A stretch of 64,000 bases of DNA. Source: UBA2991 sp965221735. GTDB lineage: Bacteria > Chloroflexota > Dehalococcoidia > Tepidiformales > Tepidiformaceae. The translations under genes were made by a program, and so were the position numbers. A model generated the notes under the pieces. That model worked only from the letters and a program-made list of their open reading frames with translations. It ran no database searches and had not been told where the DNA came from. Of this stretch, positions 52,069 to 61,397 are shown in pieces. The stretch's first letter is position 1; each line of letters opens with the position of its first letter. The stretch is from contig OZ244910.1 in assembly GCA_965221735.1 (NCBI GenBank), positions 682,001-746,000 on the forward strand. The letters are read 5' to 3'.

Positions 52069-52967
52069 GCCTGCGTCCTCTCCAGTGGCTCCGAACCGAG
52101 CGTCTCCGGCCAGAGTTCGAACAGCTCGTCGATGTCGATGAACGGGTCGTCGAAGCGGAGCAGGCGCTCCCGCTCGGGCTCGCTGTAGAGCGTGATGACG
52201 TGCCCACGCGCCCCGAAGGTTTGCCCGTTCGCCGCCGCGCCCGCGTCGGACGCCAGCCACACCGCGATCGGCGCCACGTTCTTGGGGTCGCCGGCCGTTC
52301 CCGCTGCGGAAGCGCTGGGCGGCGGGCCCTCGCCCTGCCGTCCCAGACCCCGGTCGGTCATGCGTGTCGAGGCCCCTGGCGCGATGCAGTTGCTCGTCAC
52401 GCCGTAGCGGCTCAGCCCACGCGCGTTCGAGCGCATCAGGCCGAGCTTGCCCGCGTGCGCCGCCGAATAGTTCGGCTGCCCGCTGCTCCCGCGGATGCCC
52501 GCGTCGGACGTGAAGTAGATGATGCGGCCGCCCTGCCGTTCCTGGCGCCAGTGGATCGCTGCGAACTTGGTCGGCGCGAAACACCCCTTCAGGTGCGACT
52601 TGATCGAGCCGTCCCACTCGTCCTCGGTCATGTTGAAGATCATCCGCTCGCGCAGGATGCCGTGGGCGCAGCAGAGGATGTCGAGCTTCCCCCAGCGCTC
52701 CAGCGCCGTCCGCACGAGCCCCTCGGCGATATCCATCTCGGAGACGTCTCCGATCGCCGCGACGGCCTCGCCGCCCGCTGCCGTGATCTCGTCGACGACG
52801 GCGTTGACGCGGCTCGCGTCCATCCCCATCCGCCCCTCCACGTCCGCCCCGGTGTCCGCCACGATCACCTTCGCGCCGTTCTCGGCGTACAGCTTCGAGA
52901 CCCAGCTGCCGATGCCGCCGGCTCCGCCCGTCACGATTGCGGTCTTGCCTTCCAGGTGCCTCGCCAT
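52059..52967 (-). CDS. SDR-fold protein lacking the catalytic Lys (copy 1 of a tandem pair)
   Basis: ATG 52967 gives 302 residues. The cofactor site is normal (IVTGGAGGIGSWVSKL, a DTGADVEGRMG insert, LDILCCAHG), but the active-site segment reads NYSAAHAGKLGLM: His stands where YxxxK has Lys, and the nearest Lys is three residues later. The following gene product has the same defect with Gln. Both are near-identical in length and order, so this is an old tandem duplication. Reductase activity is doubtful or altered. Confidence 0.8.
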   Translation of the reverse strand: MARHLEGKTAIVTGGAGGIGSWVSKLYAENGAKVIVADTGADVEGRMGMDASRVNAVVDEITAAGGEAVAAIGDVSEMDIAEGLVRTALERWGKLDILCCAHGILRERMIFNMTEDEWDGSIKSHLKGCFAPTKFAAIHWRQERQGGRIIYFTSDAGIRGSSGQPNYSAAHAGKLGLMRSNARGLSRYGVTSNCIAPGASTRMTDRGLGRQGEGPPPSASAAGTAGDPKNVAPIAVWLASDAGAAANGQTFGARGHVITLYSEPERERLLRFDDPFIDIDELFELWPETLGSEPLERTQAWT

Positions 52968-52978
52968 CGCTTCGCCTC

Positions 52979-53890
52979 CTACGGGAACGCCGGCTCGGGC
53001 GGCTTCAGGTCGTGCACCGCCAGCGTGCGCGGCATCTGCTCGAACAGATCGTCGATGTCCCAGAACGGTGATTGCGAGAATATGGACTGGTCCCGGAACG
53101 GCTCGCGCCAGATCGTGAACTCGTGCCCGGTCGTCCCGACCACGCGACCGGTCACGCTCCCGCCCTCGTCCGACGCGAGGTAGACGATCGCCGGCACCAC
53201 GTTCTTCGGGTCCATCCTGGTGCCCGCCGCCGAGAGGCTCGGCGCCGGGCCCTCGCGGTCGACGCTTCGCCCCCGGTCGGTCATACGCGTCGAGGCCGCC
53301 GGAGCGATGCAGTTCGCCGTGACGCCGTAGCGGCTCAGCGCCTGAGCGGAGGAGAGCATCAGGCCGACCTTGCCCTGCTGCGCCGCCGAGTAGTTCGGCT
53401 GGCCCGCCTCCCCGCGCTGGCCCGCCCCCGAGGTGAAGTAGATGAGGCGTCCGCCGTCGCGCCGCTCGCGCCAGTGGATCGCCGCGAACTTGGTCGGCGC
53501 GAAGCACCCTTTCAGGTGCGACTTCACCGAGCTGTCCCACTCCTCCTCGGTCATGTTGAAGATCATCCGCTCGCGCAGGATGCCGTGCGCGCAGACGAGG
53601 ATGTCGAGCTTGTCCCAGCGCTCCAGGGCGGTGCGAACCAGCCCCTCCGCCACGTCCATCTCCGACACGTCGCCGATGGCTGGCACGGCCTCCCCGCCCG
53701 CCGCCGTGATCTCGTCGACGACGGCGTTGACACGACTCGGGTCGACCCCCATCCGCCCCTCAACGTCCGCCCCCGTGTCGGCCACGATAACTCTGGCCCC
53801 TTGCTCCGCGAATATGCGGCAGATCCAGGAGCCCATGCCCCCGGCCCCGCCCGTCACGATTGCCGTTTTGCCTTCCAGGTGCTTCGCCAT
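52979..53890 (-). CDS. SDR-fold protein lacking the catalytic Lys (copy 2 of a tandem pair)
   Basis: This 303-residue protein starts MAKHLEGKTAIVTGGAGGMG and aligns with the downstream copy along its length, with many identical stretches such as SRVNAVVDEITAAGGEAV and KSHLKGCFAPTKFAAIHWR. The active-site segment is NYSAAQQGKVGLM, with Gln for the YxxxK Lys. It precedes copy 1 by 11 bases in the same operon (SDR, SDR, SnoaL-like, SDR). Confidence 0.8.
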   Translation of the reverse strand: MAKHLEGKTAIVTGGAGGMGSWICRIFAEQGARVIVADTGADVEGRMGVDPSRVNAVVDEITAAGGEAVPAIGDVSEMDVAEGLVRTALERWDKLDILVCAHGILRERMIFNMTEEEWDSSVKSHLKGCFAPTKFAAIHWRERRDGGRLIYFTSGAGQRGEAGQPNYSAAQQGKVGLMLSSAQALSRYGVTANCIAPAASTRMTDRGRSVDREGPAPSLSAAGTRMDPKNVVPAIVYLASDEGGSVTGRVVGTTGHEFTIWREPFRDQSIFSQSPFWDIDDLFEQMPRTLAVHDLKPPEPAFP

Positions 53891-53949
53891 AGCGCGCGCA
53901 GCCTAGGTTGGCCGCGCAGGCGCGTCAACGCGGGAAGGGGTGGGCTGGC

Positions 53950-54339
53950 CTAGCCGGTCACCTTGCACCGGATCGCCGACCAGTCGTCGTCGACCGACAC
54001 CTGCGCGACGGTCTGCAGCCCCACCGTTAGCGCGTACCGTCGGATGTCGTCGCGGTTGATGTCTGCGACGAGCCGTTTCGATGTGCCTTTCGGGTAGGCG
54101 ATCCAGAGCTTGCCGTCCGGTTTCAGCAGCGCCTTTAGCATCGGCGCCTCCGCCTCAAGCGCTGCCCGCGTCGTGACGAACACCTCGATCACGTCGAAGG
54201 TTCCCTCGGGCGCGGTGCCCACCTCCACCTCCGCTGGCGCGTCGAGGGCGGTGGCATGGCCCTCCGGGGCGTTTACCAGCAGGACGCGTTCGCCTGGCCG
54301 CAGGTGCATCTTTTCGGCGAGTGTCTTGGCCACGAGCAT
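53950..54339 (-). CDS. Small uncharacterised protein (DUF3052-like)
   Basis: A 129-residue soluble protein. KMHLRPGERVLLVNAPEG and the segment FDVIEVFVTTRAALEAEAPMLKALLKPDGKLWIAYPKG resemble DUF3052-type proteins, a methyltransferase-like fold without an apparent S-adenosylmethionine motif. The function is unknown. It is divergent from lspA across 53 bases. Confidence 0.6.
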   Translation of the reverse strand: MLVAKTLAEKMHLRPGERVLLVNAPEGHATALDAPAEVEVGTAPEGTFDVIEVFVTTRAALEAEAPMLKALLKPDGKLWIAYPKGTSKRLVADINRDDIRRYALTVGLQTVAQVSVDDDWSAIRCKVTG

Positions 54340-54392
54340 CCCTCGTCTCGGACTCGGGAGAGCGGAGCATCCCTGCCGCCTATTATGGCCGC

Positions 54393-54896
54393 ATGCCCCG
54401 CCTCGCCCTCCCCCGCCTGGGCCGCGCCGACTTCGGCTTCCTCACGCTCGCCGCCGCCATCATCGTGGGGGACCTGGTCACGAAGGCGATCATCCGCGCT
54501 CGCCTCGACCGCGGCGACGCCTGGCCCGACCCCGACTGGAACGTCCGCATCGTGCACTTCACCAACACCGGCGCCGCCTTCGGCATCCTCGAGGGGGCGG
54601 GACCGCTGCTGATCGTGACGGGCGTCGTTGGGGTCGCGCTCATCGCCGTCTACCTCTTCAACCCCGGCATGGCGAGTCCCCTCGTCCGGGCCGGACTCGC
54701 CCTCATGCTCGGCGGCGCCATCGGCAACCTCATCGACCGCGTCGGTGACGGCAAAGTCACCGACTTCATCAAGTTCCCCGAGTGGCCCGCCTTCAACGTC
54801 GCCGACTCCGCCATTACGATCGGTGTCATCATCCTCGTATGGGCGCTCGTGACACAGACGCAGACCGGCCCGGAAGGCGACGCAACCTCCTCGTGA
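54393..54896 (+). CDS. lspA: Lipoprotein signal peptidase (signal peptidase II)
   Basis: ATG 54393 gives 167 residues with four membrane helices. Family motifs: HFTNTGAAFG, the catalytic Asp D124 in GNLIDRVGDGKVTDFI, and the second catalytic Asp D138 in AFNVADSAI. It cleaves signal peptides of the diacylglyceryl-modified lipoproteins, which in this window include the two substrate-binding proteins and the AztD-like protein. Its TGA overlaps the GTG of the pseudouridine synthase gene. Confidence 0.95.
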   Translation: MPRLALPRLGRADFGFLTLAAAIIVGDLVTKAIIRARLDRGDAWPDPDWNVRIVHFTNTGAAFGILEGAGPLLIVTGVVGVALIAVYLFNPGMASPLVRAGLALMLGGAIGNLIDRVGDGKVTDFIKFPEWPAFNVADSAITIGVIILVWALVTQTQTGPEGDATSS

Positions 54897-55816
54897 CCGA
54901 GGAGGGCCGCCTCGACGCCGTTCTCGCCGCCGCCTATCCCGACCTGAGCCGCGCCCGCGTGCAGCGCCTCATCGCCAACGAGCACGTCCTCGTCGACGGC
55001 GCCCCCGCCCGCAAGTCGACCTACGTCCAGGAGGGCGCGCAGATTTCCTTGACCCTCCCCGACACCCCCCGCGAGGTTGCCCCCAGCGGCCTCTCGCTGC
55101 CGATCTTGTTCGAAGACGACTACCTCCTCGCCATCGACAAGCCCGCCGGCCTGCTCGTCCACGACGCCCCCGCCGAGCCCTGCGCCCCCAGCGTCGCCGC
55201 CTGGTTCGTCGAGCACTGCCCGCGCGAGGCTGCCGCCTTCGACGTCGAGCGCCCCGGCATCGTCCACCGCCTCGACAAGCACACCAGCGGCGTCCTCCTG
55301 CTCGCGAAGACTCCCGCCTCCCAGACCGCCCTCAGCGCCGCCTTCGAGGCCCGCGAGACGGGCAAGCAGTACCTCGCCCTCTGCGACGGCATCCCCCAGC
55401 GCGAACGCGCCGTCATCGACGCCGACATCGCCCGCAGCCACGCCGACCGCCGCCGCATGGCCGTCGCGTCCGACGGCCGCAGCGCCCAGACCGAGTACGA
55501 GGTCCTTGCCGCCGCTCGCGAACGCTCGCTGGTCCTGGCGAAGCCCCTTACCGGCCGCACCCACCAGATCCGCGTCCACCTCGCCGCCATCGGCGCGCCT
55601 GTCGCCGGCGACGAGCTGTACGGTCGCGGCCCCGGCCCCCGGCACCTCCTCCACGCCTGGCGACTCACTGTGCCTTACCCCGCCGGCGGCGAGCTCACCG
55701 TGACCGCGCCCCTCCCCCGCGACATGCTCGCTGCCGTCGACGACGCTGGCTTCTCCGCGCAGGCTGCGCCCTACTCGGAGCCGGTCGCCCCCACCCGCAC
55801 CGAGGAGACCGCATGA
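54893..55816 (+). CDS. RluA-family 23S rRNA pseudouridine synthase
   Basis: GTG 54893 overlaps the lspA stop and gives 307 residues. An S4-like RNA-binding domain comes first (LDAVLAAAYPDLSRARVQRL), followed by the catalytic RluA domain with the hallmark GIVHRLDKHTSGVLLLAK, in which D128 is the catalytic Asp. The end PLTGRTHQIRVHLAAIG is also diagnostic. This lspA-rluD-type pair is common in bacteria. The ATGA overlap continues into gltX. Confidence 0.93.
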   Translation: MTEEGRLDAVLAAAYPDLSRARVQRLIANEHVLVDGAPARKSTYVQEGAQISLTLPDTPREVAPSGLSLPILFEDDYLLAIDKPAGLLVHDAPAEPCAPSVAAWFVEHCPREAAAFDVERPGIVHRLDKHTSGVLLLAKTPASQTALSAAFEARETGKQYLALCDGIPQRERAVIDADIARSHADRRRMAVASDGRSAQTEYEVLAAARERSLVLAKPLTGRTHQIRVHLAAIGAPVAGDELYGRGPGPRHLLHAWRLTVPYPAGGELTVTAPLPRDMLAAVDDAGFSAQAAPYSEPVAPTRTEETA

Positions 55817-57282
55817 CCGGCCCCGTTCGCACCCGCTTCGCCCCCAGCCCCACCGGCGAGCTGCACATCGGCGGCCTGCGCACGGCGCTCTTCGGGTGGG
55901 CGTTCGTCCAGGCGAATGGCGGGCAGTTCGTCCTCCGCATCGAAGACACGGACCAGAGCCGCTACGTCGAGGGCTCCGTCGAGAACATCTATGAGGGCCT
56001 GCGCTGGCTCGGCATCGAGTGGGACGAGGGCCCCGACATCGGCGGTCCGCACGGCCCTTACGTCCAATCGGAACGCCTCGAGAAGTACCACGCCGTCGCC
56101 GACGAGTTGCGTGCGCGTGGGCGCGGGTATCGCTGCTTCTGTACCGCCGAGCGGCTCGCCCAGCTTCGCAAGGATCAGCAGAAGCAGGGCCGCGCCCCCG
56201 GGTACGACGGCCGCTGTCGCACCCTTGATCCCGAGGAGGCGGAGGAGCGCGCCCGCAGCGAGCCGTCCGTCCTGCGCTTCCGCATGGACCGCACCGGCAC
56301 GACCACGTTTCCCGACCTCATCCGCGGCGATGTCACCTTCCAGAACTCGCTCCAGGACGACTTCGTCCTGCTCAAGACCGACGGCTTCCCCACCTACCAC
56401 CTCGCCATGCTCGTCGACGACCACGACATGGAGATTACGCACGTCATCCGGGGTGAGGAGTGGCTCGCGAGCGGGCCCCGCCACCTCCAGCTCTACGAGG
56501 CGATGGACTGGCAGCCGCCCCGGTTCGCCCACCTCCCGGTGCTCGTCGACCGCGACGGCCGCAAGCTCTCCAAGCGATCCGGAGACGTGGCCGCCCTCGA
56601 TTACCGCGACAACGGCTACCTCCCCGAGGCGACCCTCAACTTCCTCGCCTTCCTCGGCTGGTCCCTCGACGACCACACCACCCACATCACCCCCGAGGAG
56701 TTCACCAGCGCCTTCACCCTCGACCGCGTCGTCTCCAACCCCGCCTTCTTCGATGTCGAGCGCCTCGATGCGCTCAACGGCCACTACATCCGTGGCCTCG
56801 ACTCCGGCGCCTGGCGCGACCTCGTGGCCGGCTGGCTCGACCGGGGCCTCCCCGCCAACATCCCCCGCCCCCTCGACGCCGACCTCGTGACCGCCGCCGC
56901 CCCCCTCCTCCAGGAGCGGGTCGCCCGCCTCGACGAAGTCGCCGGGCTCTCTCGCTTCCTCTTCGCCGGTCTGCCCGACTATCCAGCCGAACTCCTGACC
57001 GAGCGCATCAAGGGCGACACCGAGCTGGCGAGCCGCACCCTCGATGCCGCCATCACCGCCGTCGGGGGCGTCGCCCCCGACGCCTGGGCGCCGGAACCCG
57101 TCGAAGCGGCCCTGCGTTCGCTCCAGGACACGCTCGACCTGAAGCTGCGGAAGTTCGTCTCCGTGCTCTACGTGGCGATCATGGGCGCCCCGCGCGGCAT
57201 TCCGCTGTTCGACTCCGTGGCGCTCCTCGGGCGCGACGAGGCGCTTGCCCGCCTCCGGTCCGCCCGCGCGAAGCTCGCCTGA
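55813..57282 (+). CDS. gltX: Glutamyl-tRNA synthetase
   Basis: A 489-residue class I aminoacyl-tRNA synthetase. The HIGH-type signature is in APSPTGELHIGGLRTALF, the KMSKS-type loop is K251-L-S-K-R in GRKLSKRSGD, and the zinc-like region and helical anticodon-binding domain follow. It charges tRNA-Glu and, in organisms with GatCAB, tRNA-Gln. It begins with ATG overlapping the previous stop, so lspA, the pseudouridine synthase and gltX form one operon. Confidence 0.96.
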   Translation: MTGPVRTRFAPSPTGELHIGGLRTALFGWAFVQANGGQFVLRIEDTDQSRYVEGSVENIYEGLRWLGIEWDEGPDIGGPHGPYVQSERLEKYHAVADELRARGRGYRCFCTAERLAQLRKDQQKQGRAPGYDGRCRTLDPEEAEERARSEPSVLRFRMDRTGTTTFPDLIRGDVTFQNSLQDDFVLLKTDGFPTYHLAMLVDDHDMEITHVIRGEEWLASGPRHLQLYEAMDWQPPRFAHLPVLVDRDGRKLSKRSGDVAALDYRDNGYLPEATLNFLAFLGWSLDDHTTHITPEEFTSAFTLDRVVSNPAFFDVERLDALNGHYIRGLDSGAWRDLVAGWLDRGLPANIPRPLDADLVTAAAPLLQERVARLDEVAGLSRFLFAGLPDYPAELLTERIKGDTELASRTLDAAITAVGGVAPDAWAPEPVEAALRSLQDTLDLKLRKFVSVLYVAIMGAPRGIPLFDSVALLGRDEALARLRSARAKLA

Positions 57283-57285
57283 GCC

Positions 57286-58287
57286 TCAGCGAAGCGCCAC
57301 CGCCCGGTCCCGCTTGCGCGGCAGGTTGAACCACGCGTCGTCGCAGAAGGCGAGGTCGTCGTTGCTCAGCGTCAGATCCGCGCCGCCGACCGAGTCCTCG
57401 ATCTGCTCCGGCCGGCTCGCCCCAACGATCGCTGACGTGATGCCGTCCTGCGCGATCACCCACGCGATCGCCGCGTGCGTCAGCGACGTGTCGCGCTCGG
57501 CGAAGTACGTCCGCAGGCGTTCCACCTCGCGGAACTGCACCTCGTCCCAGTAGCGGGCGCGGTAGCGCGGCCCGGCGTTCCCCAGCGTGAAGCGCGTCTG
57601 CTCGCGCAGGTCCTCGGTGCCGGCGTACTTCCCCGTCAGCATGCCGCCCGCCAGCGGGTTGTAGGCGATGATGCCCACGCCCTCCTCCCGGCACAGGGGC
57701 AGGAGCTCGTTCTCGATTTCCCGGAAGAGGATGTTGTAGCGCGGCTGGTCGCAGTCGTACCGCGCGATTCCCAGCTGCTCGCTCGTCCCCAGCGCCCGCG
57801 CCAGCTCCCACGCCTGGTAGTTCGAGCACCCGATGTAGCGCACCTTCCCGGACCGCACGAGGTCGTCCAGCGCCCGCAGCGTCTCGTCGATGGGCGTGTC
57901 GGGGTCCGGGAAGTGCGTCTGGTACAGGTCGATGTAGTCCGTCCCCAGGCGCTTCAGGCTGGCGTCGACCGCGCTCAGGATGTGTTGCCGCGAGAGGCCC
58001 ACGTCGTTCGGCCCCGGTCCGGTGGCGCCCCGGCACTTCGTCGCCAGCACGACCCGGTCGCGGGGCATCCGCGCCAGCCACGTGCCCACGACCTCCTCGG
58101 TCGTTCCCGTCGTCTCGCTCCCCATCGGGTAGACGTCGGACGTGTCGAGGAAGTTGACCCCTGCGTCCCAGGCCGAGTCCATGATGCGCAGGGCATCCTG
58201 CTCCCCGGTCTGGAACCCGAATGTCATCGTCCCCAGGCAGATCGTCGAGACGCGCAAACCCGTGCGTCCCATCCTTCGGTACTCCAT
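57286..58287 (-). CDS. Aldo/keto reductase
   Basis: ATG 58287 (MEYRRMGRTGLRVSTICLG) gives 333 residues; the upstream in-frame stretch is shadow. The TIM-barrel motifs of the AKR family are clear: FLDTSDVYPMGSETTGTTEE (catalytic Asp/Tyr region), VVLATKCRGA (Lys), DYIDLYQTHFPDP (His), VGASRPEQIEDSVGG at the end. NADPH-dependent reduction of aldehydes or ketones is expected. The substrate is unknown. Confidence 0.92.
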   Translation of the reverse strand: MEYRRMGRTGLRVSTICLGTMTFGFQTGEQDALRIMDSAWDAGVNFLDTSDVYPMGSETTGTTEEVVGTWLARMPRDRVVLATKCRGATGPGPNDVGLSRQHILSAVDASLKRLGTDYIDLYQTHFPDPDTPIDETLRALDDLVRSGKVRYIGCSNYQAWELARALGTSEQLGIARYDCDQPRYNILFREIENELLPLCREEGVGIIAYNPLAGGMLTGKYAGTEDLREQTRFTLGNAGPRYRARYWDEVQFREVERLRTYFAERDTSLTHAAIAWVIAQDGITSAIVGASRPEQIEDSVGGADLTLSNDDLAFCDDAWFNLPRKRDRAVALR

Positions 58288-58309
58288 GGTGTCTCTCCTT
58301 GCCCTTCGC

Positions 58310-60457
58310 TTACGAACGGAGGTGCGGCTCCAGCAGCTCGACGTAGAAGCTCGCCCACTCGGGCCGCAGGTGCGTGCCATCTTTCCACAGCACCTCCGGA
58401 CGCTCCTCCAGGGCCGCCCGCCAGTCGACCAGGAACGCTCCCGCGTGCCGCTCGACCCCTTCGCGGATGACCTCGTTGTTCCCCTGCTCCCACGAGCGAT
58501 TCACCCGCAGCGTCAGGAACACGACGCGACGCTCCGCTCCCACGACCTCCATGATCCGGTCGAACTGTTTGGCGGTGAACGTGCCGTTGTTGCCGACGTG
58601 GAGCAGCACGACATCCCCGAGCTGGCCGTTCGCCTTCCGCTCCTGCAGCATCCTGATCGCCTGCGAAACCTGCCGCCCCACGGAGGCGTCGAGGTCGATG
58701 CCCGGTATGTCCTCGGCGAGCTGGTGGGCGGCGCCGAGCATTACCGAATCGCCGATCGCGGTGACTCGCACGTCGCTGGAGTCTCCTGCCATGACCCGAC
58801 CGGCTGGTTCGAGACCCGCGGCCTCGGGCGCGGTGCGCTTCGTTTCCAGAAGGGCCGACTGGAACGCGTCCGTCAGCGCACCCAGCGAAGCCGCCTGCTC
58901 GGCCGCTGCCGGTACGGGCGCGTCGTGCGCCGCCACGGCCAGGACCAGCGGGTCGCCCACGGCTGCTGCAGCGACTGAGCCCGCCGCCGCCGACTGCGAC
59001 GTGGCCGAGTCGAGGAGCGATGTTGGCGAAGCGGTCCGCGGGCCCTGCAGCGACACCACCCGGTACGGGTCGGTCTCCGTTCTCGCCGAGCCTGGCTCCG
59101 CCGGCGCGACCTCGGTGTTAACCAGCCGCAGGCGTACGAACGCGAAGTAGGGAGGCTCCTCCTCCGCCGGCGCAAGCGTCAGGAAGATCGCGACCACGGC
59201 CACGCCGGCGGCCGTCGCCGTGCCCGCCAGCGCCAGCGTTCCTCGCCGCCACTGCGGCGTCGCGGAGGCGTCCCAGAGCTGCTTCCACAGCCGCCCCAGG
59301 GCGCCATCGCGAACCGGTTTCTCCACCCAGCGGTACGACCCCTCCGCCAGCGCCAGCGTGATCGCCACCTGCATCGCGAAGAGCGGCACGCCGTCGAGCG
59401 GCACGTCGACGCCGGGGCGTGTCAGGACCATCACCGGCCAGTGCCAGAGGTAGATGCCGTACGAGCGCACCCCCGCCCAGCGCAGCAGCGGCGTCCCCAG
59501 CCCCCGCGCCAGTGGCGAGTGCTCGTGCGTCGCCGCCACGATCAGGGCCGCCGTCGCCACCCCCACCAGCGCGAAACCACCCTGGTAGAGGAACGGCGTG
59601 CCCCCGTCCGCCAGCAGGGTGAACCCGACGAGCGCCCCCAGCCCTGCCAGTCCTGCGATCGTCAGCGCCGACATCCCTGCTGCTTCCCGGATGCCGCCCC
59701 TGCCCGTGCTTTGCCTCGCGGTCCAGACGAACGCCAGCGCCGCGCCGATGAGGAGCCCGGAGGCTCGCGTATCGGTTCCGTAGTAGATGCGCGTGACCGC
59801 GCTTCCCGGCTCGTACAGCACCGCCATCGCGATCGCCGAGGCGCCCGCCCCGCCGAGAATCAGGGCCAGCGTGAGCCGGTTCCGCAGCAGCGCCAGTCCG
59901 CCCGCCATCAGCAGGGGCCACACGACGTAGAACTGCTCCTCCACCGCCAGCGACCAGAGGTGGCGCAGCGGCGAGGGCCGCTCCCACGAGTCGAAGTACG
60001 TCTCCCCCGCGACGATCAGGTCCCAGTTCGTGACGTAGGCGAGGGCCGCGGCGATGTCGCGGCGGAGCCCTGCCGCCTCACCCTGTTCGAAGATGACCGT
60101 GTAGGCCGCCACAGCGAGCAGCAGCAGGAACAGCGCAGGCAGCAGGCGTCGCGCCCGGCGCATCCAGAAAGCCCCCAGCGCGATGCGCCCGCTGCTCGCC
60201 CGTTCGGCCAGCAGCGCCCGCGTGATGATGTACCCGCTGATGACGAAAAAGACCTCGACTCCGAGGAACCCGCCCGGCGCGATGCCCAGCGCGGAGTGGA
60301 AGAGCACGACGGCGATGACGGCCAGCGCCCGCATCCCGTCGAGGCCCGGCAGGTAGCGCTGAGGCGGGGGTTCAGGCGTGTCCGGCGAAGTCGGGGTACG
60401 CCCGAAAGGCGCCTGAGTGGCGGACGGATCGCCCGGCCCAGGCGCCCCACGTTGCAT
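58310..60457 (-). CDS. OafA-type acyltransferase with C-terminal SGNH hydrolase domain
   Basis: ATG 60457 gives 715 residues; the frame upstream overlaps the divergent MaoC-like gene and is shadow. The N-terminal acyltransferase-3 domain has YLPGLDGMRALAVIAVVLFH, GGFLGVEVFFVISGYI and about ten membrane helices. A linker leads to an SGNH domain with Ser571 in IGDSVMLG, the Asn block HVGNNGTFT and the C-terminal D693/H696 in DGTHLRP. Such two-domain enzymes O-acetylate cell-surface glycans or peptidoglycan. Confidence 0.9.
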   Translation of the reverse strand: MQRGAPGPGDPSATQAPFGRTPTSPDTPEPPPQRYLPGLDGMRALAVIAVVLFHSALGIAPGGFLGVEVFFVISGYIITRALLAERASSGRIALGAFWMRRARRLLPALFLLLLAVAAYTVIFEQGEAAGLRRDIAAALAYVTNWDLIVAGETYFDSWERPSPLRHLWSLAVEEQFYVVWPLLMAGGLALLRNRLTLALILGGAGASAIAMAVLYEPGSAVTRIYYGTDTRASGLLIGAALAFVWTARQSTGRGGIREAAGMSALTIAGLAGLGALVGFTLLADGGTPFLYQGGFALVGVATAALIVAATHEHSPLARGLGTPLLRWAGVRSYGIYLWHWPVMVLTRPGVDVPLDGVPLFAMQVAITLALAEGSYRWVEKPVRDGALGRLWKQLWDASATPQWRRGTLALAGTATAAGVAVVAIFLTLAPAEEEPPYFAFVRLRLVNTEVAPAEPGSARTETDPYRVVSLQGPRTASPTSLLDSATSQSAAAGSVAAAAVGDPLVLAVAAHDAPVPAAAEQAASLGALTDAFQSALLETKRTAPEAAGLEPAGRVMAGDSSDVRVTAIGDSVMLGAAHQLAEDIPGIDLDASVGRQVSQAIRMLQERKANGQLGDVVLLHVGNNGTFTAKQFDRIMEVVGAERRVVFLTLRVNRSWEQGNNEVIREGVERHAGAFLVDWRAALEERPEVLWKDGTHLRPEWASFYVELLEPHLRS

Positions 60458-60563
60458 GGCCAGGAGGCGCAAACGGTGCAAGACCGCGAAGAATACCGGA
60501 ATCCTCGTAAGGATCGCCCCCTCAGCAGTTTCTTCCGATACCCTTCGACTTCGGAGGCGCCTC

Positions 60564-61397
60564 GTGACCGCAGCGGGAACCCGTGAATGGAAGCTCCAGG
60601 CCTTCCTCGACCACGAGGACGACCCGGCGACCATGGCCAACCCGGTCCACAGCACTGATTTCGCGCGCGAGCTCGGCTTCGCCGGACCGCTCGTCGCCGG
60701 CGCGACCGTCTGGGGCTGGAGCGTCCCCGCAATCCTCGAAACCCTGGGTGACCGCTGGCTCGACCGGGGTTGGGCGCGCTTCCGCTTCCGCCAGCCCGTG
60801 TATCCCGGCGCTGACGTCCGCGTCGTCCTCGCCCCCGAGGACGGCGGCGCCTTTGCCCTCCGCATGGTCAACCCCGCCGGCGTCGACTGCGTCGTCGGGG
60901 AGGTGGGGTTGGGCGCGAACGACGCCCTCGCCGGCTTCGCCGCCCCGGCTCGCATGGACCCCGCCCCCGCCCCCGACCCGCAGCCCGAACTGCGCGTCGA
61001 TCCCGCCCTTGTCGGGGCCGACTGGATCCCGATGGCCGTCGATGCCTCCCCGGAGACCCTGCGCGCCTACATGCAGCTCAGCCACCGCTCCGACGATCCG
61101 CGCTTCTCGGGCGATGCGGCCCGCCTCCACCCGGCCTGGCTGGTAGCGCGCGCGGAGGCGCTCATGCGCCACAACTTCGCCATCAGCAGCTCCATCCACA
61201 CCCGCAGCGAGGTCGAGTTCCTCGCCCCCGCGCCGGCGGGCGGCGAGGTCGTCACGAGCGGGCGCTGCGTGGCTGTCTACGAGCGCAAGGGCCGCCCCTT
61301 CGTGGAGTTCGACTGTCTCGTTCGTGGCCCGGACGGGCGCGACCTCGCACGCATGCGCCACACGACCATCTTCGATGCCACGGCAGGTGTTTCATGA
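60564..61397 (+). CDS. MaoC-like (hot-dog fold) dehydratase domain protein
   Basis: GTG 60564 with GGAGG 7 bases before gives 277 residues; the upstream open frame overlaps the OafA gene. Two hot-dog-like halves are visible: an N-terminal half with HSTDFARELGFAGPLVAGATVWG and a C-terminal half with RHNFAISSSIHTRSEVEFLAPA. MaoC proteins hydrate enoyl-CoA or dehydrate hydroxyacyl-CoA; the classic D-x4-H pattern is only partly apparent, so activity is uncertain. Its TGA overlaps the DinB-like gene. Confidence 0.7.
   Translation: MTAAGTREWKLQAFLDHEDDPATMANPVHSTDFARELGFAGPLVAGATVWGWSVPAILETLGDRWLDRGWARFRFRQPVYPGADVRVVLAPEDGGAFALRMVNPAGVDCVVGEVGLGANDALAGFAAPARMDPAPAPDPQPELRVDPALVGADWIPMAVDASPETLRAYMQLSHRSDDPRFSGDAARLHPAWLVARAEALMRHNFAISSSIHTRSEVEFLAPAPAGGEVVTSGRCVAVYERKGRPFVEFDCLVRGPDGRDLARMRHTTIFDATAGVS

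Noticed and set aside
53950..54339. Methyltransferase assignment for the small protein
   Set aside because: The segment order resembles a Rossmann-like fold, but no S-adenosylmethionine-binding glycine motif is visible.
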